Assembly: GCA_934457095.1 (NCBI GenBank)
Contig: CAKSHJ010000006.1
Span: 22,947 to 86,946, forward strand
DNA from: an uncultured Eubacteriales bacterium
GTDB taxonomy: Bacteria > Bacillota > Clostridia > Oscillospirales > Acutalibacteraceae
Reading direction: 5' to 3'
Length of the DNA: 64,000 bases
Part shown: piece by piece, positions 1 to 8,812 of the stretch
Layout of the letters: every line of letters starts with the position of its first letter
Position numbering within the stretch: the stretch's first letter is position 1
Program-made: the position numbers and the translations under genes
The notes under the pieces: generated by a model
Databases searched by the model: none
What the model was told of the DNA's origin: nothing
The model's input: only the letters and a program-made list of their open reading frames with translations

Positions 1-1332
1 GTCTGCTTTGTAGTAACGGTTCCAGATGTCTGCAAGTTTGCTCTCTTCGATGCCTTCGCCAGTGTCGGTTACTCCGATGCGCACGCGTGCCGGTTTGCCG
101 TTTTCCGGCGGTTGGACGCGCTGCCGGAGAACTACCGTTTTGTCTTCTCCGATGTAGGTCAGCGCGTTGTTGATCAGGTTGTATACCACTTGCGAAAGGC
201 GCAGGGCGTCTCCGCAGACGAAGACGTTTTGTTCTGCGTGGAATATAATCTGATATTCGCTTAGTTTGGAGTAGCGCGTTAGGATTTGCCGGATGCTCTC
301 TGTTAAATTGAATACCTCGGCGTGGAAGGACAGCGTGCCCGATTGTAATTGCGAGATGTCTAATACGTCGTTGACCAGCGTGGTTAAATGTTTGGCTTCG
401 TCGATGATGATTTGTACGTTTTCCGGCGTGTTTTCTCCCGGGATGTCTCTCATGACTTCCGCGTATCCGGTTATCATCGTCAGCGGCGTGCGCAGGTCGT
501 GCGAGATGTTGGCGATTAGCTCGTGCTGCAGGACTTCGACTTTTGACAGTTCTTTGGCTGCGTAGTTGAGCGTTAAGGCCAGTTCTCCGATTTCTCGGTA
601 GCTGTTTACCGAGAAATCTACGTCGTAATGCCCTTGTGCCAGCGTTTTGGCCGAGGCGTTGATTTTGACGATGGGCGCGGCTAAGTTTTTGGCCAGTAAT
701 AACGCCATGAAAATTGCTACTGCGAATAAAATGACTGTGATCCAAATGAGTTGAACTTTGAGCGTTTGGACTGTGGAGATGACCGGCGAGATGGATGTGT
801 TGAGCAGAATCAGCAGGCTTTGGCCGGCTTTTGTTTTGGCGATTTTGCTGTAAATGACGCTTTCTATGCGGTTGGGGTCGTCTTTTTCTCCCAGTAAAAA
901 TTGGCTTTTGCGCTCGTTTAAAAATTTGCCCTCGGCAAAGGTGCCTCCGTTTGCTTGCGTTACCGCGTAGGCGTTTGACAGCTGGTAGGAGCCCATTCCG
1001 TGTATCAGGCAGTTGGGCAGTACGTCGATGGCGTATAGGATTTCGCCGTTTTCGTTGCTGATGGTGATGCAGATTTGCTTGGTGTTTGCTATGGTTTTTA
1101 GGGTGTTTGTCAGTTCTTCGGAGTCGATTTGTCCGCTGATTTCTTCCAGTGCGTGCTTGATGTCGTTCATTTTTATGGAGCGGTAAAAGGTGTTGAGCAT
1201 GCCGATTTGGAATACCCATAACAGACTTAGTACAATTGCCATGAACGCGATGAACATGGCAAAGATTTTCCAGAAAACACTGACGCGCTGCCGCTGTTTT
1301 CCCCATTTTTCCAGCGTTTTATTCCATTTCAA
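1..1332 (-). CDS. Sensor histidine kinase (3' end cut off by window edge)
   Basis: Membrane sensor kinase partner of the response regulator just upstream. The frame is open to base 1, so the C-terminus is missing. From a TTG start at 1332, which overlaps the regulator gene by 14 bases and follows a GGGGTGGG ribosome binding stretch, I read a membrane segment at about residues 21-45, an extracellular sensor region, a second membrane segment at about 194-215, a HAMP linker, the H-box ANISHDLRTPL with His278, the N-box NLINNAL, the G1 box DTGEGI and the start of the F-box (WNRYYKAD) at the edge. The ligand is not visible. An ATG start further in cannot be excluded. The architecture is that of the PhoR/VicK-like family. 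Confidence 0.9.
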   Translation of the reverse strand, partial: MKWNKTLEKWGKQRQRVSVFWKIFAMFIAFMAIVLSLLWVFQIGMLNTFYRSIKMNDIKHALEEISGQIDSEELTNTLKTIANTKQICITISNENGEILYAIDVLPNCLIHGMGSYQLSNAYAVTQANGGTFAEGKFLNERKSQFLLGEKDDPNRIESVIYSKIAKTKAGQSLLILLNTSISPVISTVQTLKVQLIWITVILFAVAIFMALLLAKNLAAPIVKINASAKTLAQGHYDVDFSVNSYREIGELALTLNYAAKELSKVEVLQHELIANISHDLRTPLTMITGYAEVMRDIPGENTPENVQIIIDEAKHLTTLVNDVLDISQLQSGTLSFHAEVFNLTESIRQILTRYSKLSEYQIIFHAEQNVFVCGDALRLSQVVYNLINNALTYIGEDKTVVLRQRVQPPENGKPARVRIGVTDTGEGIEESKLADIWNRYYKAD

Positions 1333-1996
1333 ATCGGTAGCCCACCCCTCTGAGCGTTACGATGAGTTTGCTGTAGTCCCCGAGACTTTTGCGCAGCAGC
1401 TTGATGTGTGTGTCTAAGGTGCGGTCGTCTCCGTAGAAGTCGTACCCCCAGACGTTGGTGATGAGCATTTCTCGCGTGAGCGCCATGTTTTTGTTTTTTG
1501 ACATGTAAAACAGCAGGTCGTATTCTTTGGGCGATAAGTCGATTTTTTCTCCGTTTATGCTTACGATTCGCGCGGTGTAGTCTATCTCTAAGCCGCCGAT
1601 TTTTACTTTTTCATTGACCGGTTCTTTGGGCGTATACCGCTTGATGACTGCGTTTACCCGCATCATGAGTTCTTTGGGGGAGAACGGTTTTACCACGTAG
1701 TCGTCGATGCCCAGCTCGAAGCCGTGGATTTTGTCGTATTCTTCTCCTCTTGCTGACAGCATGATGACCGGCGCGGCACATATTTTGCGAATTTCTCGCA
1801 CGGCGGAAAAGCCGTCCAGTTCCGGCATCATGACGTCTATGATGATTAGGGTGTAAAGTTCCGGATTTTGGCGGCATAAGAGTACCGCTTGCATGCCGTC
1901 GCTTGCTTGCGTGACCGTGTACCCTTCAAATTCTGCGTATTTGCTGATTAAGCGCCGTATGTTTTCTTCGTCGTCCACGATTAATAGGTGATTCAT
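1319..1996 (-). CDS. OmpR/PhoB-family response regulator
   Basis: 225-residue two-component transcription factor. The receiver domain carries the acidic pair D8/D9, the phospho-acceptor D54 (IIIDVMMPELDGF) and the invariant Lys at about 103 (VVKPFSP). The C-terminal half is a winged-helix DNA-binding domain (LTREMLITNVWGYDF, DTHIKLLRKSLG). It is the first gene of a leftward pair with the overlapping histidine kinase. Full length and all key residues are present. The regulon cannot be told from sequence; the neighbouring surface-protein gene is divergent and could be a target, which is only inference. Confidence 0.93.
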   Translation of the reverse strand: MNHLLIVDDEENIRRLISKYAEFEGYTVTQASDGMQAVLLCRQNPELYTLIIIDVMMPELDGFSAVREIRKICAAPVIMLSARGEEYDKIHGFELGIDDYVVKPFSPKELMMRVNAVIKRYTPKEPVNEKVKIGGLEIDYTARIVSINGEKIDLSPKEYDLLFYMSKNKNMALTREMLITNVWGYDFYGDDRTLDTHIKLLRKSLGDYSKLIVTLRGVGYRFEME

Positions 1997-2083
1997 TTTG
2001 CTTTTTCCCCTTTCCGGTTCCGGGTTTTTTATGAGTATAGTTTAGCTTTTGTTTGTGACGGCTTTGTGTTGTTTTTCTAAATT

Positions 2084-2112
2084 ATTTTATCATATGACTT
2101 TTTGTTTTGCAA
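2084..2112 (-). promoter_or_regulatory. Promoter of the two-component operon
   Basis: On the minus strand TTGCAA (2107-2112) and TAAAAT (2084-2089) are separated by 17 bases, giving a leader of about 80 bases before the regulator gene. Sigma-A-type match; activity inferred. Confidence 0.6.
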
Positions 2113-2200
2113 TCGTTGCCTGCTGGGTGCGCAGTTTTGATACCTGTTGCATAGCTTGTATTAGGGGATGCCCCTGTAATTCATGATTGGAGTGTATTCT

Positions 2201-3052
2201 ATGGCCAAATTTACAAACTATGCTACGCTTTCTTATAACGGTGGTACTACCGATTCCAACACCGTTACCGGAGAGATTTTGGAGGTTTTGTCTGCTACGA
2301 AAGTTGCCGTGACTGATAATTATACCGCTAAGGATGACGTCACTTATGTGCTTTCTTTGGTCAATAGCGGCCAAACGGCTGTCAGCGGACTGACGATTTC
2401 TGATAATTTGGGCGCGTATCTTTTTGGTGAGGAGACTGTTGTTCCGCTTGCTTACCATGAGGGCTCTTTGCGCTATTATGTCAATGGTGTTTTGCAGGCT
2501 GTTCCTACCGTGACTGCCGGGCCTCCGTTGGTTATCAGCGGTATCAGTATTCCTGCAGGCGGGAATGCCATTTTGATTTATGAGGCTGCGGTGACCAATT
2601 ATGCGCCTCTTGGCGCTCAGGCGACCATTTCTAATACCGCTACGATTACCGGCGCCGGACTTTCTTCTCCTTTGACGGCGGTGGAGACGATCAGTATGGA
2701 AGCTCGCGCGGATTTGAATATCAGTAAGGCGGTGTGTCCGGCGACGGTGGCCGAAAACGGTGAATTGACCTATACCTTTATTATTGAGAATTCCGGCAGT
2801 GCTCCGGCAACTGTTGATGATAATGTGGTGTTATCCGATACTTTTAACCCCAGACTTGACCCTGTTTCCGTGACGGTGGACGGCGTTCTTTGGACCGAGG
2901 GTGTGAATTACACCTATGATGAAATTACCGGCGTTTTTGCTACTCTTGCCGGGCAAATTACGGTTCCTGCCGCCACTTATACTCAGAATCAGGACGGAAC
3001 TTGGACGGTTATTCCCGGTACTGCCACTGTTGTGATTACCGGTACGGTATGA
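2201..3052 (+). CDS. DUF11-like repeat surface protein
   Basis: 283-residue protein made of two DUF11-like (conserved repeat) beta-sandwich units, recognisable by ITxSNTATITGAG and by TVAENGELTYTFIIENSGSAP. The N-terminus (MAKFTNYATLSYNGG) has no signal peptide and there is no membrane or sorting segment, so export is unclear; proteins of this kind are usually thought to be surface or spore associated. I chose ATG 2201 rather than ATG 2183 because GGAG lies nine bases before it. A short hairpin (AGGGG-ATG-CCCCT) lies at about 2163-2175 in the leader. It stands alone with its own terminator. Family assignment is from pattern recognition. Confidence 0.75.
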   Translation: MAKFTNYATLSYNGGTTDSNTVTGEILEVLSATKVAVTDNYTAKDDVTYVLSLVNSGQTAVSGLTISDNLGAYLFGEETVVPLAYHEGSLRYYVNGVLQAVPTVTAGPPLVISGISIPAGGNAILIYEAAVTNYAPLGAQATISNTATITGAGLSSPLTAVETISMEARADLNISKAVCPATVAENGELTYTFIIENSGSAPATVDDNVVLSDTFNPRLDPVSVTVDGVLWTEGVNYTYDEITGVFATLAGQITVPAATYTQNQDGTWTVIPGTATVVITGTV

Positions 3053-3074
3053 TTTTTTTCTTTATTGTAGCGTA

Positions 3075-3108
3075 AAAAACAGACTCTGCAAAAACAGAGT
3101 CTGTTTTT
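3075..3108 (+). terminator. Intrinsic terminator of the DUF11-like gene
   Basis: Perfect stem CAGACTCTG/CAGAGTCTG flanked by an A run on the left and a T run on the right, 20 bases after the stop codon. It could act in both directions. Confidence 0.8.
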
Positions 3109-3340
3109 GTATTTTTATGTTTAAATGAGGGCAAGCAGCCAAAAGCTTTGTTTTTTTGGTATTATTCCCGGTAGAAAGAATATTTTTTGCAAAAAAGTTC
3201 AGCAGCCTTTCAATGCGATATCGAACGATGTGCACGTTCTGTCCTGAATGTCTGAAAGCTTGCTTTGATGTTCTTCCGGGAGGTTTTCATTGTCATGGTT
3301 CATCTTAGCAGCATACCGACTTTAAATCCGTTTTGGCAGC
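3109..3340. other. Intergenic, nothing recognised
   Basis: I see no gene, repeat or RNA here. A GGGAGG followed by an ATG at about 3297 starts a frame that runs through the next terminator and the tRNA, so it is not credible as a gene. Confidence 0.5.
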
Positions 3341-3369
3341 AAAAAACCCCGATAAATCGGGGGTTTTTT
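3341..3369 (-). terminator. Terminator downstream of tRNA-Leu(CAG)
   Basis: A-run, AACCCCGA/TCGGGGGTT stem with TAAA loop, T-run. It lies just downstream of the leftward tRNA and is symmetrical, so it may be bidirectional. Confidence 0.8.
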
Positions 3370-3400
3370 TACCGGAAACAACTTTTTTATGTTCGCATTA

Positions 3401-3487
3401 TGGTGCGAGAGAAGGGACTTGAACCCTCATGTTATTGCTAACACTAGAACCTGAATCTAGCGCGTCTGCCAATTCCGCCACCCTCGC
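3401..3487 (-). tRNA. tRNA-Leu(CAG)
   Basis: 87-base cloverleaf with encoded CCA. Acceptor GCGAGGG pairs with CTCTCGC; anticodon loop TTCAGGT in the CTAGA/TCTAG stem gives CAG; long variable arm typical of class II tRNAs; T-loop GGTTCAAGTCC. Confidence 0.95.
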
Positions 3488-3562
3488 AGATGTACCGTAT
3501 TATTTTAACATATTGCTCATTAACTGTCAATAAGTACTCTGCAAAAAACATGCCGATACCTG

Positions 3563-4144
3563 TTATCTTGGAATTGCCGAGGTTCCTTTTTCCTGCAAAT
3601 AAGTCGCTTCCAAGTCGGCCAAATGCAGCTTAACTGCCAAAGGGTACTTGTCATACGCCACACTGATGGCAAAATTTCCTGCACGAGCGGCGTCGTCAAA
3701 GCCACCCATATGCCAACGGATCGCCACCGCCTCCGATGTTTTTAATCGCAAAAAACGCTCGATCATGAATACGGATTTTTCTCCATGCCCATACGGAAAG
3801 CTGTCCTCTACCGCAAAAAACGGCTGTTTTTCCCATTGACCCGTTTCTTCGTTCTTCACATTCCGAGTAGTTTCTTTATAAAACTGTGTTTTGCAAATGT
3901 CATGCAACAGACCGCAAATCGCAAAACTTTCTTCACTGTCACCCTCTTCAAAATGCCGTTCTCTTAATACGCGATACACATTTAGGCTATGCAAAACTAA
4001 GCCACCCCTGCATGCACAATGAAATTTTGTGCTGGCCGGCGCTGTGAAAAAATCGGTTTTTTTCATCCATTGTAATAACTCAACACTACCCGCTCTGGTA
4101 ATATGCGTTGTGAAAATTTCCTCGAATCGCTCCATATCTGTCAC
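3563..4144 (-). CDS. HD-domain hydrolase
   Basis: 193-residue metal-dependent phosphohydrolase-like protein. The first metal His is H52 (VLHSLNV), the HD pair is H81-D82 (LLHDICK), and further histidines (YGHGEKS, RWHMGG) fit the HD superfamily. The substrate is unknown; such small HD proteins often act on nucleotides. GTG at 4144 is the likely start because GGGGGAG lies seven bases upstream; an in-frame TTG (4150) and ATG (4135) fit less well. It is the last gene of an operon behind dut (26-base gap), which is consistent with nucleotide metabolism but does not prove it. Confidence 0.8.
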   Translation of the reverse strand: MTDMERFEEIFTTHITRAGSVELLQWMKKTDFFTAPASTKFHCACRGGLVLHSLNVYRVLRERHFEEGDSEESFAICGLLHDICKTQFYKETTRNVKNEETGQWEKQPFFAVEDSFPYGHGEKSVFMIERFLRLKTSEAVAIRWHMGGFDDAARAGNFAISVAYDKYPLAVKLHLADLEATYLQEKGTSAIPR

Positions 4145-4170
4145 GGACAAACTCCCCCTTTGTCGTGGCC

Positions 4171-4605
4171 CTAAATCCCCGTACTGCCAAAGCCGCCGGT
4201 GCCGCGAACGGTTTCAGTCAGTGCTTCGGCTTGCGTAAATTCAGGCATCGCCACCGGAGCTATCACCATTTGCGCGATTCGGTCTCCGGGATTGACCGTA
4301 AAATGTTTGGCAGAACTGTTTTTCAAGCCCACCATGAGTTCGCCGCGGTAATCGGCGTCCACCACGCCCACACAATTGGCAGGTGTAATGTTATGTTTTA
4401 TCCCCAACCCGCTTCTGCCGTATACAAATGCCGCATATCCGCTTGGCACCTCTACCGCAATGCCTGTTCCAATCATCACCGTTTGACCCGGCGCTATCAC
4501 CTTTGACTGTTCTATGCAAGCATATAAATCCGCACCTGCAGCATCGACGGTCGCTTTTTGCGGCAAAATTGCCGTTTCTCGCAATTTTTTTACTCGAATT
4601 TGCAT
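4171..4605 (-). CDS. dut: dUTP diphosphatase (dUTPase)
   Basis: 144-residue trimeric dUTPase that hydrolyses dUTP to dUMP and pyrophosphate, keeping uracil out of DNA and supplying dUMP for thymidylate. All five family motifs are visible: AGADLYA, GRSGLG, GVVDADYRGEL, GDRIAQMVI and the C-terminal RGTGGFGSTGI lid. The start at 4605 follows AGAGGTGGTGATC; a longer in-frame extension to 4797 overlaps the upstream gene and is rejected. It sits between the FNT-type channel gene (14-base gap) and the HD hydrolase. Confidence 0.95.
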   Translation of the reverse strand: MQIRVKKLRETAILPQKATVDAAGADLYACIEQSKVIAPGQTVMIGTGIAVEVPSGYAAFVYGRSGLGIKHNITPANCVGVVDADYRGELMVGLKNSSAKHFTVNPGDRIAQMVIAPVAMPEFTQAEALTETVRGTGGFGSTGI

Positions 4606-4619
4606 GATCACCACCTCTT

Positions 4620-5324
4620 TCAGCCGTCCTTTTTCTCTGTACCTGTGGCGATTGCCTTTGCTTTTGCCTGTGGTTTTTCCACCAAATAATAGTCTAGCAA
4701 TCTGGTTATCATACTGCCCACAGCATTCCCTGCCATAACCACCAACATAATCCACAGTCCCGAAAGCGTCCACTGTCTGCCGGACATCATAAACCAATAC
4801 AGGTTGGCAATGCTGTGCTCAAAGCCGCTTTGAATAAACAACGGCACACAGAAAAAAATACCCAAATAGCCCATAATATTGACGCTACCGCGTTCTTTGC
4901 CCTTTCTAAAGCTGGCAACGGCAATATACATTAAAATTCCGCAATAAATACCCAGCAGAAAGAGACTAAGCAAACTATCGCTCTCTCTAGCGATAACAGA
5001 GTTTTTTGCTGCTTCGATCAATTTTTCCGCATGGCGGGTTTGCTGCAAAACCGAAACCGAAATGAGCATACCGACAAAGTTGCCGACAAGACCCAACAAC
5101 ACAAAACGCAAGTAGCTTCCGGTACGTTCTGTTGCTAAATTTCCGACTCTGCCGGTATATAAATTCAAATCGAATTCGCTTACCGCAAACAGTCCAAAAC
5201 AGAATAAAAACGAGGCTACCAGTTTATTGTCCATCATTAAAAAAACCGTTGCGCCAAAGCTGATGATAAATCCGGCGGCAATACCTCTGCCGAATTCGTT
5301 TGCAATTTTTCTGGCCAGATTCAT
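4620..5324 (-). CDS. Formate/nitrite transporter (FNT) family channel
   Basis: About 234 residues with six hydrophobic segments. Typical FNT signatures are NLYTGRVG (TM2b region), SGFEHSIANLYWF and GNAVGS. FNT proteins form pentameric inner-membrane channels for formate, nitrite or hydrosulfide; in a fermenter without visible nitrite enzymes, formate is the likelier substrate. ATG 5324 is preferred because GGGTG lies eight bases before it; ATG 5330 and TTG 5339 are alternatives. The gene is first in an operon with dut and the HD gene and is preceded by a structured leader with a terminator-like hairpin. Confidence 0.85.
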   Translation of the reverse strand: MNLARKIANEFGRGIAAGFIISFGATVFLMMDNKLVASFLFCFGLFAVSEFDLNLYTGRVGNLATERTGSYLRFVLLGLVGNFVGMLISVSVLQQTRHAEKLIEAAKNSVIARESDSLLSLFLLGIYCGILMYIAVASFRKGKERGSVNIMGYLGIFFCVPLFIQSGFEHSIANLYWFMMSGRQWTLSGLWIMLVVMAGNAVGSMITRLLDYYLVEKPQAKAKAIATGTEKKDG

Positions 5325-5379
5325 AAACATATCACCCAAAAATCCTTTTGAAATTTTTTATAAAACAACGCAAACCAAA

Positions 5380-5480
5380 AAGAAAAGTGACCTTTTTACA
5401 AAAGCCACCTTTATCAGCAGCGGCTCTGTCTTTTTTCTGGTATGATTACTAGATGCAAGCCAAGCTTTCTGAAAAGACAG
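5380..5480 (-). promoter_or_regulatory. Structured leader with attenuator-like terminator before the FNT gene
   Basis: Read on the minus strand, a long-range stem CTGTCTTTTC (5471-5480) with GAAAAAAGACAG (5426-5437) closes a domain of about 55 bases. It is followed by GCCGC (5420-5424), GTGGC (5404-5408) and GTCAC (5387-5391). GTGGC can pair either with upstream GCCGC (antiterminator) or with downstream GTCAC, the latter giving a hairpin followed by a U-rich run. This is the layout of a transcription attenuator or riboswitch. I could not match it to a known riboswitch class. Confidence 0.5.
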
Positions 5481-5509
5481 TGCTGTTTCGGTTCAAATTG
5501 TATGAGAAA

Positions 5510-5538
5510 ATTCTAACACGAAACTTACGCAATTGCAA
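5510..5538 (-). promoter_or_regulatory. Promoter of the FNT-dut-HD operon
   Basis: Minus strand TTGCAA (5533-5538), 17-base spacer, TAGAAT (5510-5515). It predicts a leader of about 175 bases that contains the attenuator-like structure. Confidence 0.65.
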
Positions 5539-5610
5539 TACGATTTCCGCAAAATTTTGCATACAATTATCGTCAAAATTGTTTAATTTTTAATAAAAAA
5601 CTACAAAAAT

Positions 5611-6480
5611 TTACATGCCAAGCATAGGGTTATTTTTACAAATAGCAAGCAACAGCTCCCGAAGCACCTTGCATGCTGTTGCCGTGGAAATTCCGCTTGG
5701 GTCATATATCGGACAAAGCTCGTTTATATCAAGTCCCACAATGTTCAACTTGGAAACCGCCATGATGGCCCCCAGAAGCTGTGAAAAGCTTACGCCCCCT
5801 GCTTCGGGCGTGCCCGTTCCCGGAAACACCGCCGCATCCAGCACATCCAAATCCAGCGTAAAGTAAACAGGCTTGCCTTTTAAGGCCTGCACCGTTTGCG
5901 CAAGACCGTTAAAATCAAATAAATTGGTAAACACATGCTCCTGTGCAAAGGCAAATTCCGCGCGGTCTCCTGAGCGTATACCAAACTGAAAAATTTTGCC
6001 ATCGCCTATCAACTCCCACACTCGGCGCAAAACCGTTGCATGAGACAACCGCTGCCCCAAATATTCCTCTCTTAAATCGGCATGGGCGTCAAAATGTATA
6101 ATATGCAAATTTGGGTACGCTTTGCATGCTGCACGCACCGCACCCAAAGTTACCAAATGCTCTCCGCCGATCATACACGGAATTTTTCGTGCACTTAAAA
6201 TTTGCGTTGTGTGCTGTTCAATTTGCAGCAACGCCTGCTCCGGTGCACCGAACGGCAATTCCAAATCGCCGCTGTCAAACACAGCAATATCCTGCAAATC
6301 CGCGTTTTGGTAGGGACTGTATGTTTCCAACCCGAAGGACTCCCCACGCATGGTTTTGGCGGCAAAACGCGCACCGGGCCGAAACGAAGTCGTGCTGTCA
6401 AACGGGGCGCCGAACAGCACAATATCTGCCTGCTCATAGGGACTGTTACAGCCCAAAAAAGTTTCTATATTCGGGTTCAT
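5611..6480 (-). CDS. speB: Agmatinase
   Basis: 289-residue ureohydrolase that splits agmatine to putrescine and urea. Binuclear manganese ligands are in GGEHLVTLG, HFDAHADLR and TLDLDVLD. Arginase-like enzymes share the fold; the choice of agmatinase rests on context, as it is the last gene of an operon with arginine decarboxylase and spermidine synthase and overlaps the latter by four bases (ATGA). No recognisable terminator was seen directly after it. Confidence 0.92.
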   Translation of the reverse strand: MNPNIETFLGCNSPYEQADIVLFGAPFDSTTSFRPGARFAAKTMRGESFGLETYSPYQNADLQDIAVFDSGDLELPFGAPEQALLQIEQHTTQILSARKIPCMIGGEHLVTLGAVRAACKAYPNLHIIHFDAHADLREEYLGQRLSHATVLRRVWELIGDGKIFQFGIRSGDRAEFAFAQEHVFTNLFDFNGLAQTVQALKGKPVYFTLDLDVLDAAVFPGTGTPEAGGVSFSQLLGAIMAVSKLNIVGLDINELCPIYDPSGISTATACKVLRELLLAICKNNPMLGM

Positions 6481-7343
6481 AGTTCACGCTCCAGTAAGGT
6501 ATTGATATAAGAAGGCAAAGCAAAGCTGCCGCAGTGTAATTGTGTATTATAGTACCGGGTGGTAATGCCCAAACTGTTCCATAGTTCGGCCTGTAAATTT
6601 GTAATGGGGTCATAAGTTTTAGAGGCAAAGCCAAACAGCCAATGCCCCGAAGGGTAAGTGGGAATATGCGCTTGATAGACCCTGCAAACCGGAAATAACG
6701 CAGCAATGCGGCAATGCGCACGCCGCATGGAACGCACATAAGCAGTATAGTAGGCATTTTCGTGCTGATTGACCAAAATACCGTTTGGGGTCAGTGCCTT
6801 GTAGCAGTTGCCGTAAAATTCTTTGGTAAACAGCCCCTCGCCCGGCCCAAACGGGTCTGTGGAATCCACAATAATCAAATCGTACTCATTTTCCTTGGCA
6901 CGAATATAGCGCAGGCCGTCCTCAAAGTGTAAGTGTACTCTGGGGTCGTCCAATTTGCAGGCTGTTTGCGGCAAATATTCCCGGCAAACCTCTACGACCA
7001 TTTTATCAATTTCTACCATATCAATGTGTACAATTCCGGCATATCGGGTCAATTCGCGTACCGTACCGCCATCGCCCGCACCGATCACCAGTACACGCTG
7101 TATGTTTGGATTGGTTGCCATTGGAACATGCACGATCATCTCATGATAAATAAATTCGTCCTTTTCGGTTAGCATCATGCAGCCGTCCAGCGTTAAAAAA
7201 CGCCCGAATTCCTCCGATTCTAAAATGTCAATTTGCTGAAACGGACTTTTCACCGAGCAAAGCTGGCGCAGCACCTTGATCGAAAATTTTGCGTCCTGCG
7301 AATGCTTTTCCGTATACCACAAGTCTAAATGTTTTGTATTCAC
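6477..7343 (-). CDS. speE: Spermidine synthase
   Basis: 288-residue aminopropyltransferase that joins putrescine and decarboxylated S-adenosylmethionine into spermidine. The decarboxylated-AdoMet site is seen as VIGAGDGGTVREL, and the catalytic region as IIVDSTDPFGPGEGLF. The start overlaps the stop of the decarboxylase gene by four bases and the end overlaps speB by four, so the three are translationally coupled. Confidence 0.94.
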   Translation of the reverse strand: MNTKHLDLWYTEKHSQDAKFSIKVLRQLCSVKSPFQQIDILESEEFGRFLTLDGCMMLTEKDEFIYHEMIVHVPMATNPNIQRVLVIGAGDGGTVRELTRYAGIVHIDMVEIDKMVVEVCREYLPQTACKLDDPRVHLHFEDGLRYIRAKENEYDLIIVDSTDPFGPGEGLFTKEFYGNCYKALTPNGILVNQHENAYYTAYVRSMRRAHCRIAALFPVCRVYQAHIPTYPSGHWLFGFASKTYDPITNLQAELWNSLGITTRYYNTQLHCGSFALPSYINTLLEREL

Positions 7344-8800
7344 AGCTTCTCACCTACCACATTGATGCGTTCGATTGCAATATCCTCCGTACCCGTTAAA
7401 AAGCAGCCTTTTTCCTTGGCATACGCAATATAATCCAAAATCTCCTGCGTAATACGCTCGCCGGGCGCCAAAATCGGAATACCGGGCGGGTAGCACATAA
7501 CAAATTCACTGCAAACCTCGCCTGAACTTTTGGCAATAGGCACCGAACGTTTTGGCGCATAAAACGCATCCTGCGGCGGCATTACCACCTCCGGGTTAAT
7601 ATACTCATGGTCATACATGCCTGCCTTGTCCTTTTGGTAAAGTCGCTTAATTTCCGCCATGGCAGAAATCAAGCGCTCCATTGCAAACAGATCGTCTCCC
7701 ACCGAGACAATCGCCAAAACATTGCCGATATCACCAAATTCAATCTGAATATCATATTCATCCCGCAGCAAATCGTACACCTCAATGCCCGCAAGCCCTA
7801 AATCTCTGGTATGCACCGAAAGCTTGGTTACATCAAAGTCAAATACAGCATTGCCGTCCACCAATTCCCGGGAAAAGGCATAAAAACCGCCCAGCTTGTT
7901 CAGTTCCTCTCTGGCATATTGCGAAAGCTCCCTTACTCTTGCAAAAATTTCTTTGCCGTGCAGAGCCAAATTTCTCCGCGAAATGTCCAGTGAGGACAAT
8001 AGTAAATAGGAACCGCTGGTAGTCTGAGTTAAATTGATAACCTGCCGGATATATCCCTGCGGTATCTTGGTGTTGCCGCTGAGCAAAAACGAACTCTGCG
8101 TAAGTGAGCCGCCGGTTTTGTGCATGCTTACTGCGGCCATATCCGCCCCTGCCTTCATGGCAGAAATTGGTAAATCCTCTCCGAAATAAAAATGCGTACC
8201 ATGCGCTTCATCTACCAACACCTGCATACCATACTCATGAGCAAGCGCCGTGATTGTCTTTAAATCCGAGCAAATTCCGTAATAGGTAGGGTTGTTCACC
8301 AAAACCGCCTTAGCGTCCGGATTTTGCAAAATGGCGCGCTTTACATCCTGCACTGTCATGCCCAGCGGAATGCCCAGTTTACAGTTGATTCCGGGATTGA
8401 CATAAACCGGCACAGCCCCACTGATAATCAAGGCATTGATAGCGCTGCGGTGTACATTGCGCGGCATAATGATTTTATCTCCACGTTTACACACGGTCAT
8501 AATCATACTTTGTACGGCCGAGGTCGTTCCGTTCACCATAAAAAAGGCATGCTGCGCACCAAAAGCATCAGCTGCCAATTCTTCTGCCTGTTTAATTACC
8601 GAAACCGGATGGCATAAATTATCCAGTGGCTTCATGGAATTGACGTCGGCTTGCAAACATTTTTGCCCCAAAAATTTGGTCAATTCCGGGTTTCCCTTAC
8701 CCTGTTTATGTCCGGGTACATCAAAGGGCACCACGCGCATGGCTTTATATTGCTCCAGCGCCTGAAAAATCGGGGCATCTTTCTGGTTCAACCGCTGCAT
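7340..8800 (-). CDS. speA: Arginine decarboxylase (Orn/Lys/Arg decarboxylase family, PLP)
   Basis: 486-residue fold-type-I PLP enzyme of the short Gram-positive SpeA/Cad type. The cofactor lysine is in SMHKTGG (about K228), with VDEAHGTHF upstream of it. The family includes lysine and ornithine decarboxylases; arginine is preferred here because agmatinase, needed only for the agmatine route, is in the same operon. It lies 12 bases after speD and overlaps speE. Confidence 0.9.
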   Translation of the reverse strand: MQRLNQKDAPIFQALEQYKAMRVVPFDVPGHKQGKGNPELTKFLGQKCLQADVNSMKPLDNLCHPVSVIKQAEELAADAFGAQHAFFMVNGTTSAVQSMIMTVCKRGDKIIMPRNVHRSAINALIISGAVPVYVNPGINCKLGIPLGMTVQDVKRAILQNPDAKAVLVNNPTYYGICSDLKTITALAHEYGMQVLVDEAHGTHFYFGEDLPISAMKAGADMAAVSMHKTGGSLTQSSFLLSGNTKIPQGYIRQVINLTQTTSGSYLLLSSLDISRRNLALHGKEIFARVRELSQYAREELNKLGGFYAFSRELVDGNAVFDFDVTKLSVHTRDLGLAGIEVYDLLRDEYDIQIEFGDIGNVLAIVSVGDDLFAMERLISAMAEIKRLYQKDKAGMYDHEYINPEVVMPPQDAFYAPKRSVPIAKSSGEVCSEFVMCYPPGIPILAPGERITQEILDYIAYAKEKGCFLTGTEDIAIERINVVGEKL

Positions 8801-8812
8801 CGCACCGCCCTC

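Noticed and set aside
2183..3052. ATG 2183 as start of the DUF11-like gene
   Set aside because: The ribosome binding site GGAG lies downstream of it and fits ATG 2201.
3297..3440. Short ORF after GGGAGG at 3286-3300
   Set aside because: The frame runs through an intrinsic terminator and into the tRNA-Leu gene.
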